64,000 nt of DNA from Nocardiopsis flavescens (lineage in GTDB: Bacteria; Actinomycetota; Actinomycetes; Streptosporangiales; Streptosporangiaceae): NCBI RefSeq assembly GCF_900141985.1, contig NZ_FQZK01000004.1, positions 248,001 through 312,000 on the forward strand, given 5' to 3'. Below are positions 27,551 through 35,553 of the stretch, piece after piece. The translations under genes were made by a program, and so were the position numbers. Below the pieces are notes generated by a model that ran no database searches, was not told where the DNA came from, and was given only the letters and a program-made list of their open reading frames with translations. Every line of letters starts with the position of its first letter. Position 1 is the stretch's first letter.

Positions 27551-28328
27551 CGTGCACCGCCTCGAAGACGACCGACCCCGGGGCCGGGCGGGTGCCGGGC
27601 CGCGGCGCCCAGGGGTCGGCGTCCCTGTGCCGGACACCCTCGCGCCCGGCGGTTCCGGGTGCCGCACCCCCGGGCCGGGAGGAGGGGCGCGGCACGTACA
27701 GGTGGCCCGGGGCGCGGTAGCCCTTGGCCGGGTGCGACACCTCGACGGGGCGGAAGGCGCGGGGTGTCAGGGCGGTGTACCCGCCCAGGACCGCGTCCTC
27801 GTGGGCCCGGCCGGTCAGGCCGACCACCAGGAGGGTGATCTCGGGGTCGGCCGCGGCCAGGGCCTCCTTGAGCGGGGCGGCGTCCAGCAGCCGGTGGGTC
27901 TCGGTCATCGCGGTGCCCACGCCGTCGCCGGGCTCGGCGCCGCCGCTGTCGGGCAGCGGGCCCAGGCCCACCGCGGCGCGCAGGCGCAGCCGCAGGCCGC
28001 GGTCCTCGAACGCCAGGTGCGGCTGGGTGTCGGCCAGGACGCCCTGGAGTTCGTCCATGAGGGGGTGGACGAGCAGGGGGAGGTACTCCGAGGGGGCGCC
28101 GACGACGTACCCGTCGCCGGTGTGCTGGGGGAACGCGCAGGTCCGCCACAGGTCGGCCAGGCCGCAGCGGTCGAAGGCCTCCTCCAGGACCTCACGGACC
28201 GCGGTGTTGAGGATCCTCTGGTGGCGGGAGGAGGTGCGGGAGTACCCCTCCGCGTCGAGTGCCAGTACGGCGCGCTGCGGCGGCATCATGAGGCTCGTGC
28301 GCCGGGCACGACGGGAAATGTCCGCCAT
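27543..28328 (-). CDS. Class III nucleotide-cyclase-like protein
   Basis: 261-residue protein whose core fits an actinobacterial nucleotide-cyclase-like family. VLALDAEGYS carries the first metal-binding Asp (D25), QHTGDGYVVG carries the second (D72), and LRLRAAVGLG followed by GVGTAMTETHRLLDAAPLK matches the later helix-strand elements. The base-selecting and transition-state residues cannot be assigned, so it may be active or a degenerate sensor. This family often sits in predicted actinobacterial conflict/signalling operons. The last 50 residues are Pro/Gly-rich. Downstream of the Crp-type gene and overlapping the two-TM gene. ATG 28328 is preceded by CAGGAGC at a long spacing; MMPPQ (28289) is an alternative. 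Confidence 0.72.
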   Translation of the reverse strand: MADISRRARRTSLMMPPQRAVLALDAEGYSRTSSRHQRILNTAVREVLEEAFDRCGLADLWRTCAFPQHTGDGYVVGAPSEYLPLLVHPLMDELQGVLADTQPHLAFEDRGLRLRLRAAVGLGPLPDSGGAEPGDGVGTAMTETHRLLDAAPLKEALAAADPEITLLVVGLTGRAHEDAVLGGYTALTPRAFRPVEVSHPAKGYRAPGHLYVPRPSSRPGGAAPGTAGREGVRHRDADPWAPRPGTRPAPGSVVFEAVHDA

Positions 28329-28363
28329 GGTCTTCGTCGGCTCCTGGGTGGCGAGTGAAAGCA

Positions 28364-28385
28364 CACGGTCCTTGGGGACCGCGTG
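28364..28385. promoter_or_regulatory. Imperfect inverted repeat upstream of the cyclase-like gene
   Basis: CACGGTCC-TTGG-GGACCGCGTG (one bulged C) lies 36 bases upstream of the cyclase-like start. A second short inverted repeat, CCCAG-AA-CTGGG, is at 28421-28432. Either could be an operator for the Crp-type protein encoded next to them or a leader hairpin. Confidence 0.3.
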
Positions 28386-28469
28386 GACACCACTGTCACC
28401 CGTTGCGGACGGGCCTATTACCCAGAACTGGGCATCCGGGGGGACGTTCTTCGCGGATGTATCCGTGTA

Positions 28470-29147
28470 TCAGTCGGTACGCGCACCGGCGTCGTCCGCC
28501 AGGGCGCCGCGCAGCCGCTCGGCGCCGTGGATGATCAGGCTCCGGCGGCCGGTGGACACCACCCCGGCCTCGCGCAGGCGGCGGATCTCGGTCTGGACCC
28601 ACGACAGGGAGCGGCCGACGGCCTCGCCGATCTCGCGCTGGGTCAGGTGCAGCTCGACCGTGCCCGGGTCCGCCGCCGGGGGTCCGGCGAGGCGGAGCAT
28701 GGTCTCGGCCAGCCGCCGGCGCGATCCGAGCTTGGCCATCTCGGTGCGCAGTTCCTCGCTCTCCTGCTGCCTGCGCACGATGTGCTCCCACAGCAGGCGC
28801 TCCAAGCGCATGGTGCGCACCAGGGAGCGGAACCGGACCCCGGGGATCACGTGGGTGGAGCAGGAGGCGCGGACCGCCCGCACCGTCGTGGTGCGCGGCA
28901 GGCCCGAGAGCACCGACATCTCCCCCAGCACCTCGCCGGGACCGCGTATCGCCACCAGGGCCTCGGTGCCGTCGCGCAGCAGGACCGAGACCTTGACGTT
29001 CCCGCCGAGCAGGAGGTGGACGGTGTCGTCCCGGTCCCCCTGCCCCATGATCGGCACCGCCGTTCGGTGCACCCGCGGCGATCCGGCGCGCACCAGCGCC
29101 TCCCACTGGTCGTCCCGGAGCAGTCCTCCGAAGCCCTGCCTGACCAC
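28470..29147 (-). CDS. Crp/Fnr-family regulator with cyclic-nucleotide-binding domain
   Basis: 225-residue regulator. Residues about 20-110 form a cNMP-binding beta-roll; the phosphate-binding cassette reads GEVLGEMSVLSGLPRTTTV, with the Glu and Arg-Thr residues that contact cyclic nucleotide in true binders. A long helix follows, then a winged helix (LTQREIGEAVGRSLSWVQTEI). GTG 29147 is preferred because GGAGG lies 7 bases upstream; earlier in-frame starts exist to 29213. It is directly upstream of the cyclase-like gene, so maker (or sensor) and receptor of one nucleotide signal may be neighbours. Confidence 0.85.
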   Translation of the reverse strand: MVRQGFGGLLRDDQWEALVRAGSPRVHRTAVPIMGQGDRDDTVHLLLGGNVKVSVLLRDGTEALVAIRGPGEVLGEMSVLSGLPRTTTVRAVRASCSTHVIPGVRFRSLVRTMRLERLLWEHIVRRQQESEELRTEMAKLGSRRRLAETMLRLAGPPAADPGTVELHLTQREIGEAVGRSLSWVQTEIRRLREAGVVSTGRRSLIIHGAERLRGALADDAGARTD

Positions 29148-29312
29148 CGCCACGCCTCCCCGGCCACTCGACGCCCTCCCCTCCATGGTGGGCGACCGGC
29201 CCGTGCCGTCCACCGGTGATGCGTCGGGCGTTGTCCAAGCGTGACGTCATATGACAGGACATGTACCGGCGCAAACGCGGGAAAAGGACTGGGCGGCCCG
29301 GCGGGCAGGCCG

Positions 29313-29318
29313 TAGGGT
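29313..29318 (+). promoter_or_regulatory. -10 element TAGGGT for a leaderless TOPRIM gene
   Basis: TAGGGT ends 7 bases before GTG 29326; no ribosome site is present. The spacing is that of leaderless actinobacterial transcripts. The -35 is not evident. Confidence 0.4.
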
Positions 29319-29325
29319 GGCGCGC

Positions 29326-29877
29326 GTGGAAGGGCGGAACGGCTTCGGCACCGCGGTCCTCGTCGAGGGCGAGAGCGACCGCTCCGCGCTGCTGGCCCTG
29401 GCCGGGCGGCGCGGGCTCGACCCGGGCGCCCTGGGCACGGCCATCGTGCCCATGGGCGGCGCCACCAACGTCGGCCGCTTCGTGACCCTGCTGGGGCCGC
29501 GGGGCGCCGGTCTGCGCCTGGTGGGTCTGTGCGACGCCGCCGAGGAGCGCCACTTCGCGAGGGCCTTCGCCGGGGCAGGGCTGGGCCCCGACTTCCACGT
29601 GTGCGTGGCCGACCTGGAGGACGAGCTGATCCGGGCGCTGGGCGTGGCCGGGGTGGAGCGGGTGATCGCCGGGCAGGGCCGGGAGCGGTCATTGCGCACC
29701 TACCGCCGGCAGCCCGCGCACCGGGGGCGGCCGGCGGACCGGCAGCTGCACGGGTTCATGAGCAACCAGAAGGAGCGCTACGCCCGGGCCATGGCGGACG
29801 CCCTGGCGCCGGGCCTGGTGCCGGAACCCCTGGCCGCGGTCCTGGCCGCCCTGGAGACGGCCGCCGGAACGGTCTGA
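29326..29877 (+). CDS. TOPRIM-domain protein (OLD-like nucleotidyl-hydrolase fold)
   Basis: 183-residue protein with a TOPRIM fold: VLVEGESDRSALLALA contains the catalytic Glu, and LRLVGLCDAAEERHF supplies the DxD-equivalent acidic site; PMGGATNVGRFV links them. This stand-alone TOPRIM family is common in actinobacteria and is related to the nuclease domain of OLD proteins, but no ATPase partner is here. GTG 29326 is chosen because homologues begin right at the first TOPRIM strand and a -10 lies 7 bases upstream. It is divergent from the Crp-type gene; belonging to that cluster is unproven. Confidence 0.75.
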   Translation: MEGRNGFGTAVLVEGESDRSALLALAGRRGLDPGALGTAIVPMGGATNVGRFVTLLGPRGAGLRLVGLCDAAEERHFARAFAGAGLGPDFHVCVADLEDELIRALGVAGVERVIAGQGRERSLRTYRRQPAHRGRPADRQLHGFMSNQKERYARAMADALAPGLVPEPLAAVLAALETAAGTV

Positions 29878-29878
29878 C

Positions 29879-29909
29879 GCCCCGGCCGGGGTCAGACCCC
29901 GGCCGGGGC
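29879..29909. terminator. Hairpin between convergent genes
   Basis: Perfect 14-base arms (29879-29892 and 29896-29909) with a CAG loop, between the TOPRIM gene and the convergent flavoprotein gene whose stop codon lies inside it. Confidence 0.55.
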
Positions 29910-30998
29910 GCGCAGGTGCTCCACCACCTGGCGGGCGACCGTGCGCCCCGCCCGGTTGGCGCCGATGGTGCTGGCCTGCGGCCCGTACCCCGCCAGGAAC
30001 ACGCGCGGGTCGCGCACCGCGCGCCCCTGCTCCACCCGCAGCCCGCCCTCGGGCTCGCGCAGCCCCAGCGGGGCCAGGTGGGTGAGCTCGGAGCGGAAGC
30101 CCGTCGCCCAGATGATCGCGTCCACCGGCTCGAAGGAGCCGTCGGCCCAGCGCAGCCCGTCGGGCTCGATCGCGGCGAACATGGGGCGGGCCACCAGCAG
30201 GCCGCGCTCGACGGCGGCCAGGTTGCGCGGGGTGGCGGGCAGCCCGGTGCCGCCGGAGATGCTCGGCAACGGCCGGCCGGCGCGGGCCGCCTCGTCGGCC
30301 TGCCGCACCGCGGCGACCCCGGCCCCGGGGTCGTCGGTGAACCGCACCGGGCGGCGGGTGACCCAGACCGTGGCGGCGGCCACCCCCTCCAGCTCGTGGA
30401 GGAAGCCGGTGGCGGAGGTGCCCCCGCCCACCACCGCCACCCGCAGGCCGGCGAAGTCCCGCGCGGCCCGGTACTGCGGGGTGGAGACCTGCACGCCCCG
30501 GAACCCGGCGGCCCCCGCGAAGTAGGGCCGGAACGGACGCCCCCAGGTCCCGCTCGCGTTCACCAGCACCCGGGTGAGCAGCGCGCCGCGGTCGGTCTCC
30601 ACCCGCAGGCGCCCGTCCCCGGCCTCGCGGACCGCCGTGACCCGCACCGGGCGGCGCACCCGCAGGTCGAAGGCGCGCTCGTAGCGGTCGTAGTACTCGC
30701 GGACGATGTCGCGGGCGGGCCGGGCCCCGTCCGCCGTGGCGAAGCTCAACCCGATCTCGCGCATGCCCGGCAGGTCCTCGACCTTGTGGGCGTCGTCCAG
30801 GCGCAGGGCCTCCCAGCGGAACTGCCAGGCCCCGCCGGGGGCGGGCCCCCGGTCCAGCACCACCGCGTCCTCGCCCGGGACCAGGCCCATGCGGCGCAGG
30901 TGCCAGGCCACCGACAGGCCCGCCTGCCCCGCACCCACCACGACCGCCTCGGCCCCGCCGGCCTCCCCCGGTCCGGTGCCCGTGCCCCCGTCCGCCAT
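29892..30998 (-). CDS. FAD/NAD(P)H-dependent flavin monooxygenase-like oxidoreductase
   Basis: 368-residue flavoprotein of the flavin-containing-monooxygenase/YUCCA-like group. It shows a FAD motif VVVGAGQAGLSVAW, an NADPH motif VAVVGGGTSATGFLHE, and the ATG motif IIWATGFRSEL that precedes the third flavin-binding part. The substrate is unknown; such enzymes oxygenate N or S atoms or act as Baeyer-Villiger enzymes. The ATG follows GAGGGGGAGG. No obvious partner; the cupin gene 75 bp upstream on the same strand may be co-transcribed. Confidence 0.87.
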   Translation of the reverse strand: MADGGTGTGPGEAGGAEAVVVGAGQAGLSVAWHLRRMGLVPGEDAVVLDRGPAPGGAWQFRWEALRLDDAHKVEDLPGMREIGLSFATADGARPARDIVREYYDRYERAFDLRVRRPVRVTAVREAGDGRLRVETDRGALLTRVLVNASGTWGRPFRPYFAGAAGFRGVQVSTPQYRAARDFAGLRVAVVGGGTSATGFLHELEGVAAATVWVTRRPVRFTDDPGAGVAAVRQADEAARAGRPLPSISGGTGLPATPRNLAAVERGLLVARPMFAAIEPDGLRWADGSFEPVDAIIWATGFRSELTHLAPLGLREPEGGLRVEQGRAVRDPRVFLAGYGPQASTIGANRAGRTVARQVVEHLRAPAGV

Positions 30999-31073
30999 GG
31001 CCTCCCCCTCGCATCGCCGCCGTCCATGGGCAACAACGGGCGGCGGGGTTTCTTCCCCGCAGGCCGGGCGGGG

Positions 31074-31430
31074 TCACTCGTCCTCGAACTCCTGGATGAG
31101 CGTGTCGGAGGCGTGCACGCACATGATGCGCAGCCGACCGGTGCCCGAGTTGACGAACCCGTGCCACACGTGCGGGCCGACCACCGCCGTGTCCCCGGCC
31201 CGGGCCACCACGCGCTCTCCCCCGATCGTGATGGAGGCCTCGCCCTCCAGGACCGTCCAGGTCTCGCTGTAGGGGTGGCGGTGCAGGCCGGGGCCCTGTC
31301 CCGGGTCGTTGTCGACGAGGAAGAAGCTGATGCCGGAGCCGTACTTGCGGCCCTCGAAGAGCCCGGTGCGGCGGGCCTGGCCGACGACGATCTCGTCGAA
31401 CGGAATGGCGCGGGCGGTGGTGGCGTCCAT
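31074..31430 (-). CDS. Cupin-domain protein
   Basis: 118-residue single-domain cupin. Motif 1 is GPGLHRHPYSETWTVLEGEA with two His and a Glu for the metal; motif 2 is AGDTAVVGPHVWHGFVNSG. Thus the metal site appears complete. Function could be a small dioxygenase/isomerase or a regulator-associated binding protein. ATG 31430 follows GAAGGA. Divergent from the DUF5937-ArsR-type regulator at 31536, its likely controller. Confidence 0.85.
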   Translation of the reverse strand: MDATTARAIPFDEIVVGQARRTGLFEGRKYGSGISFFLVDNDPGQGPGLHRHPYSETWTVLEGEASITIGGERVVARAGDTAVVGPHVWHGFVNSGTGRLRIMCVHASDTLIQEFEDE

Positions 31431-31523
31431 GGTGTCCTTCTCCCGGTGTCGGTGCCCGGCGGCGGCCCCGCGGCCCCGCTCCCGGCGATGCCCCCACACT
31501 GGCGGCCGGGCGCCGCGGGGCTC

Positions 31524-31529
31524 TACTGT
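31524..31529 (+). promoter_or_regulatory. -10 element TACTGT for a leaderless regulator gene
   Basis: TACTGT is followed by 6 bases and then ATG 31536, with no ribosome site; a leaderless start is implied. Confidence 0.4.
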
Positions 31530-31535
31530 TTCGAC

Positions 31536-32519
31536 ATGGATCGAAAGAGCGCCCGCTTCCACATCGGCGCGGACGACGTGTCGGCGATCCGGTTCGGGGT
31601 GTCCCCCGGCCACGAGCTGGCGCACGCGGTACGGATCCTGCTGAACCCGCAGCGGCACCCGCTCCAGTGGGGGTGGCTGCGGTCGGTGAAGCCGTCGGTG
31701 CCGGGCCCCGCCCTGGACCGGCTGGCCGCGGTGGTCCGCCGGGAGGGGTACTTCCCCGACTTCCTCACCGCCGCGCCGAGCTGGGACATGACCCCGCGGG
31801 ACGAGGTCGAGCGGCTGCGCGGGGTGGCGCTGGACGCGGTCCGGTTCGACCTGAACAAGGTGCTGGTGCGGTCCGAGGGCCGGGCCCGGGACCTGGTGGC
31901 GCGCATGATCGAGCGCCCCGGGCGGACCCGGGACATGCTGGCCGACGCCTGGGAGCAGGTGTGGGAGGCGACGATGGCCCCGCACTGGCCGCAGGTCCGC
32001 CGCCTGATGGGCGCCGACATCGACCTGCGGATGCGGCGGATGGGGGCGGGCGGGGTGGGCGCGATGGTGTCGACCCTGCACGAGACGGTGAGCTGGAACC
32101 GCGACACCATCGAGGTGGCGCTGCGCCTGCACGACGAGGACGTGCGCTGTGAGGGCAGCGGGGTGGTGCTGGCCCCGTCGGTGATGGGCACCGCCCGGTG
32201 CGCGGTCCTCACCGAGCCGCCGGTGCAGCCCAGCCTGTTCTACCCGGTGGACGGGCTGTCGGAGACCTGGATCCACGGAGCGGCGGCCGAGGCGGCGCTC
32301 GGCGAGCTGCTGGGCGCGGGCCGGGCCCGGGTGCTGGCCTGCCTGGACGGGCCCCGGACCACCTCCGAGACCGGGCAGGCCTGCGCGATGGCGGTGTCGA
32401 CGGCCTCGCACCACCTGGCGGTGCTGCACCGCTCGGGGCTGGTGCACGCCCGCCGCGAGGGCAACCGGGTCCTGCACACGCGCACCCCGCTGGGCGAGGC
32501 GCTCCTGGGCCGCGGCTGA
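31536..32519 (+). CDS. ArsR-type winged-helix regulator with DUF5937-like N-terminal domain
   Basis: 327-residue protein. Residues about 1-230 form a helical domain typical of DUF5937 proteins (RFGVSPGHELAHAVRILL at the start). Residues about 250-327 are an ArsR-type winged helix (CAMAVSTASHHLAVLHRSGLVHARREGNRVLH). No metal-binding Cys cluster is visible. Divergent from the cupin gene, which it probably regulates. The 8-base tandem array lies just after its stop. Confidence 0.83.
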   Translation: MDRKSARFHIGADDVSAIRFGVSPGHELAHAVRILLNPQRHPLQWGWLRSVKPSVPGPALDRLAAVVRREGYFPDFLTAAPSWDMTPRDEVERLRGVALDAVRFDLNKVLVRSEGRARDLVARMIERPGRTRDMLADAWEQVWEATMAPHWPQVRRLMGADIDLRMRRMGAGGVGAMVSTLHETVSWNRDTIEVALRLHDEDVRCEGSGVVLAPSVMGTARCAVLTEPPVQPSLFYPVDGLSETWIHGAAAEAALGELLGAGRARVLACLDGPRTTSETGQACAMAVSTASHHLAVLHRSGLVHARREGNRVLHTRTPLGEALLGRG

Positions 32520-32530
32520 TCCGGGCCCGG

Positions 32531-32594
32531 GAGGCGGGGAGGCGGGGAGGCGGGGAGGCGGGGAGGCGGGGAGGCGGGGAGGCGGGGAGGCGGG
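32531..32594. repeat. Perfect tandem array, 8 copies of GAGGCGGG
   Basis: Eight exact 8-base units start 12 bases after the stop codon at 32519; a partial unit extends each end. The unit length is not a multiple of three and no supported gene covers it. Such an array is prone to slippage and could vary in copy number between strains. Confidence 0.95.
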
Positions 32595-32610
32595 GAACGA
32601 AATCACAGAA

Positions 32611-32685
32611 TTCGGATATGTGAATTCACTTGACCATTGCTTTACCCTCACTTTTCCCCTGCTTTAACAAGTGGCAACCTATGAT
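32611..32685 (+). promoter_or_regulatory. AT-rich promoter region of the small secreted protein gene
   Basis: Clearly AT-rich against the background. GAATTC-N8-GAATTC (about 32612-32631) forms a palindromic pair of sites, and TATGAT at 32680-32685 is a good -10 about 84 bases before the GTG at 32769. The -35 is weak, so an activator or alternative sigma factor is possible. Confidence 0.4.
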
Positions 32686-32768
32686 CCTCTCGATCCGGAA
32701 AAGCGCGATCGCGCACCCTCAGGGCACATTCCGGACACCCTTTCACGGGAACACAGAAGAGGTGGTTC

Positions 32769-33029
32769 GTGAAGCTCACCAGGACCCTCGCCGTCGCCGC
32801 CATGACGGTCGTCGCCACCCTCGGCCTCACCTCCCCCGCGGCCGCCGTCGAGCCGACGCCGCAGTGCGAGTCCAACGGCGGGGCCCGCCCCTGCTGGGAG
32901 TACTACTCCTGGTACTGGACCTACGCCGCCTGCCACGAGGAGGGGCGCAAGCAGGTGGACAACCGCCGCTACGACGACTACCAGTGCGACGGCGGAGCCA
33001 CCGTCTACCTGTGGCTGCGCCGCCCCTGA
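32769..33029 (+). CDS. Small secreted Cys- and aromatic-rich protein
   Basis: 86-residue preprotein with a clear Sec signal peptide (basic MKLTR, hydrophobic core, cleavage after SPAAA near residue 26-27). The mature part is about 60 residues with four cysteines and a striking aromatic run CWEYYSWYWTYAAC. Four Cys suggest two disulfides. No known family recognised. GTG start with GAAGAGG upstream, own AT-rich promoter and own terminator: a monocistronic exported protein of unknown role. Confidence 0.78.
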   Translation: MKLTRTLAVAAMTVVATLGLTSPAAAVEPTPQCESNGGARPCWEYYSWYWTYAACHEEGRKQVDNRRYDDYQCDGGATVYLWLRRP

Positions 33030-33042
33030 CCGCAGGGGGAAA

Positions 33043-33069
33043 GGTCCCGCGGACATTCTCCGCGGGACC
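33043..33069. terminator. Terminator of the small secreted protein gene
   Basis: Perfect 10-base arms (33043-33052, 33060-33069) with a 7-base loop, 13 bases after the stop codon. Confidence 0.65.
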
Positions 33070-33172
33070 CGGCCGAAAAGGCGCCCGAAAGAAAACAACC
33101 ACACGCGACGCGATTCCGGGAAGCGCAAGCGCATTCCGGGGCCGGACCGATATCACGGGCCGCCGGAAAGGG

Positions 33173-33739
33173 TCAGCGCCCGCCGGCGAGCGCGTGGTCC
33201 AGCACCGCGTACACGTGGTCGGTGTCGGCCTCTCCCCCGCCGAGCAGCAGGGACGCGCACAGCCCGTCGGAGGCGGCCACCAGGGCCTCGACCGCGGCGG
33301 GGTCGTCGGTGCGGGCCCGGGCCAGCTCGGCCACGCTCTCCCGCCAGCGCAGGGCCAGCGGGCGCAGCGCGGGACGCCGCGCCGCCAGCGTCGACAGCTC
33401 CCGCTCGGCGAGGGCGCGCTCGCGCCCGGTCCCGGCGGACTCGGCGATCAGCTCCGCCAGGCCCCGCAGGGTGTCCCCGCCCGCGTCGATGACGGCGCGG
33501 ACCCGCCCGCTGTAGTGGTCGGCGACGGTGGCCAGCGCGGCGACCAGCAGGTCGTCCAGGGTCGCGAAGTAGTACGTGGTGAGGCTGGCGGTCACCCCCG
33601 CCTCCCGGGCGACGGTGCGGTGGGTCACGCCGGAGGCGCCGTCCCTGCGCACGACGCGCAGGGTCGCCTCGATGATCTCCGCCCGCCGGCGCTCTCCCCG
33701 GATCCTGCGCCCGTCGGTGGCCGCCGCCGCCTCGCCCAT
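33173..33739 (-). CDS. TetR-family regulator of the adjacent MFS pump
   Basis: 188-residue TetR protein. The N-terminal HTH reads VTHRTVAREAGVTASLTTYYFATLDDLL and the rest is an all-helical ligand domain. ATG 33739 is preceded by GGGAGGCACC; an earlier in-frame start has none. It lies 22 bp downstream of the MFS gene on the same strand, so pump and repressor are likely one operon controlled by the large inverted repeat at 35292-35330. Confidence 0.9.
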   Translation of the reverse strand: MGEAAAATDGRRIRGERRRAEIIEATLRVVRRDGASGVTHRTVAREAGVTASLTTYYFATLDDLLVAALATVADHYSGRVRAVIDAGGDTLRGLAELIAESAGTGRERALAERELSTLAARRPALRPLALRWRESVAELARARTDDPAAVEALVAASDGLCASLLLGGGEADTDHVYAVLDHALAGGR

Positions 33740-33761
33740 GGTGCCTCCCACACCGCCCAGG

Positions 33762-35267
33762 CTAGCGGTCCGCGGGCACCGGGGCTCCGATCGGACCGAC
33801 GTGGCGCAGGGCGGCGGCGCAGACCACCGCGAGCACCGCGATGACCGGCCCGGTGGCCAGGGCGGCCAGGTTGAGCCCCGCGACGAACGCGTCCACCGCG
33901 CTCTGCACGGTGGCGTCGGGCAGCCGGTCGGCCACCGAGCGCACCCCCGACAGCCCCTCGCCGGCCCGGGCCGCCACGTCGGCGGACACGCCCTCGGGCG
34001 GCACGACCCGCTGCCGGTGGACGGCTCCGGCCAGCCCGCCCAGCAGCACCACCCCGAGCGCCAGCCCCAGTTCCTGCACGGTCTCGGACACCGCCGCCGC
34101 GGACCCCGCCCTCTCCGCGGGCGCCGCCCCCACCACGATGTCGGTGCCCAGCGCGGCGATCGCGCCCAGGCCGAGGTAGACCAGGGCGAACCCGAGGACC
34201 ACGCCGAGCCGGTCCCCCGGGCCGGCCGCCGCCAGCAGGGCGTAGCCGCCCAGGGAGACGGCCAGGGTCGCCGCCATGACGGTGCCGGGGCGGATGCGGC
34301 GGGCGGCGAGGGGGGCGCCGACGGCGGCGGCCAGCATGGCCAGGGCGGGCGGCCCCATCCACAGCCCGGCCTCGGTGGCCGCCAGGCCCTCGACCAGTTG
34401 CAGGTACTGGGTGACCAGGAACATCGCCCCGCCCACGCCGACCAGGCCGACCAGCAGCACCACCAGGGCGGCGGAGAAGGCCCGGTCCGCGAACAGCGAC
34501 ACGTCCAGCAGCGGCGCCGGGGAGCGGAGCTGGCGGCGCACGAACAGGACCGCGCACACGGTGCCCGCCAGGGCGGCGGCCAGGGTCCACGGGTCGGGCC
34601 CGTCGACGGCGAGGTGCTTGACGGCGTGGACGAGCGGCAGCAGCGCCCCCAGCGAGAGGGCCACGCCGGGGAGGTCGAACCCGCCCGCGCGCGGGGCCCG
34701 GTACTCGGGCAGCAGGACCGGGGCGGCCACCGCCACGACCGCCGCCACGGGGACCGCGACCAGGAAGACCGACCCCCAGGGCAGGTGCGCCAGCAGGGCG
34801 CCGCCCACCACCGGCCCCGCGGCCATCCCCAGGGCGAACACGGTGGCCCACACCCCGATGGCCAGGGCGCGGTCGCGGGGGTCGGGGAACAGCGTGCCGA
34901 TGAGCGCCAGCGTGGAGGGCATGAGCGTGGCCCCGGCGACGCCGAGCAGCGCCCGGGCGGCGATCAGCCACTCCGCGCTGGGGGCGTACGCGGCCAGGAC
35001 CGAGAACAGCCCGAACGCGACGGCGCCGGCCACCAGCAGCCGGCGGCGGCCGACGCGGTCGCCCAGGCTCCCCATCGTGACGAGGAAGCCCGCGATGAGG
35101 AGCCCGTAGGCGTCCATGATCCACAGCGTCTGCGCGGCCGTGGGCTCCAGGTCCGCCGCCAGGCTCGGCAGCACCAGGTAGAGCACCGTGACGTCCAGGC
35201 CGAGCAGGGCCGTGGGCAGTGACAGCAGCGCGAGGCCCGCCCAGGCCCGTATTCCGGGGCGTTGCAT
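33762..35267 (-). CDS. MFS transporter, DHA2 (EmrB/QacA-like, 14 TM) drug exporter
   Basis: 501-residue proton-coupled exporter. The N-terminal ALLGLDVTVLYLVLPSLAADL and GSLGDRVGRRRLL (motif A) identify the DHA2 family; MAAGPVVGGAL is motif C of antiporters. About 14 hydrophobic helices are visible. ATG 35267 follows GGGGAGG. Substrates of such TetR-controlled pumps are usually cationic or hydrophobic toxicants. Confidence 0.92.
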   Translation of the reverse strand: MQRPGIRAWAGLALLSLPTALLGLDVTVLYLVLPSLAADLEPTAAQTLWIMDAYGLLIAGFLVTMGSLGDRVGRRRLLVAGAVAFGLFSVLAAYAPSAEWLIAARALLGVAGATLMPSTLALIGTLFPDPRDRALAIGVWATVFALGMAAGPVVGGALLAHLPWGSVFLVAVPVAAVVAVAAPVLLPEYRAPRAGGFDLPGVALSLGALLPLVHAVKHLAVDGPDPWTLAAALAGTVCAVLFVRRQLRSPAPLLDVSLFADRAFSAALVVLLVGLVGVGGAMFLVTQYLQLVEGLAATEAGLWMGPPALAMLAAAVGAPLAARRIRPGTVMAATLAVSLGGYALLAAAGPGDRLGVVLGFALVYLGLGAIAALGTDIVVGAAPAERAGSAAAVSETVQELGLALGVVLLGGLAGAVHRQRVVPPEGVSADVAARAGEGLSGVRSVADRLPDATVQSAVDAFVAGLNLAALATGPVIAVLAVVCAAALRHVGPIGAPVPADR

Positions 35268-35291
35268 GACGCCTCCCCTTTTCACGAGAAC

Positions 35292-35330
35292 AAGTTGAAC
35301 GATTGCACAAGTTGTACCATCGTTCAACTT
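35292..35330. promoter_or_regulatory. 39-bp inverted-repeat operator for the TetR-MFS operon
   Basis: Perfect 12-base arms AAGTTGAACGAT (35292-35303) and ATCGTTCAACTT (35319-35330) flank a 15-base centre that itself contains ACAA-G-TTGT. It lies 24 bases upstream of the MFS start. Nested dyads of this size fit a TetR protein binding as a pair of dimers. Confidence 0.75.
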
Positions 35331-35553
35331 TCTACGGAAGAGTGCGGGAGGGACGCGGCCGTCCACCGGACGCCCGCCCCCGGTCCGCTGTGCGGCGTCC
35401 TCCCCGCAGGCCCCGGCCCGGAGCCGGAAGGGCGTTCGCAGAACGGGCTCCGCGCCGCCGTCCCGTACCCGGCTCCGAGCGGACCGCGGTCACATCCGGG
35501 TCCCGCGATCCGTCACAGGGGCGTGACCGCAGTCGACACCCGGGAGCCGAACG

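Noticed and set aside
29892..30998. Part of the Crp/cyclase-like cluster
   Set aside because: It is convergent with the TOPRIM gene across a strong terminator hairpin and shares no motif with the cluster.
32531..32594. CRISPR array
   Set aside because: The units are 8 bases and contiguous without spacers, and no cas genes are nearby. It is a simple tandem repeat.
32769..33029. RiPP/lanthipeptide precursor
   Set aside because: The N-terminus is a normal Sec signal peptide and no modification enzymes or dedicated exporter are nearby.
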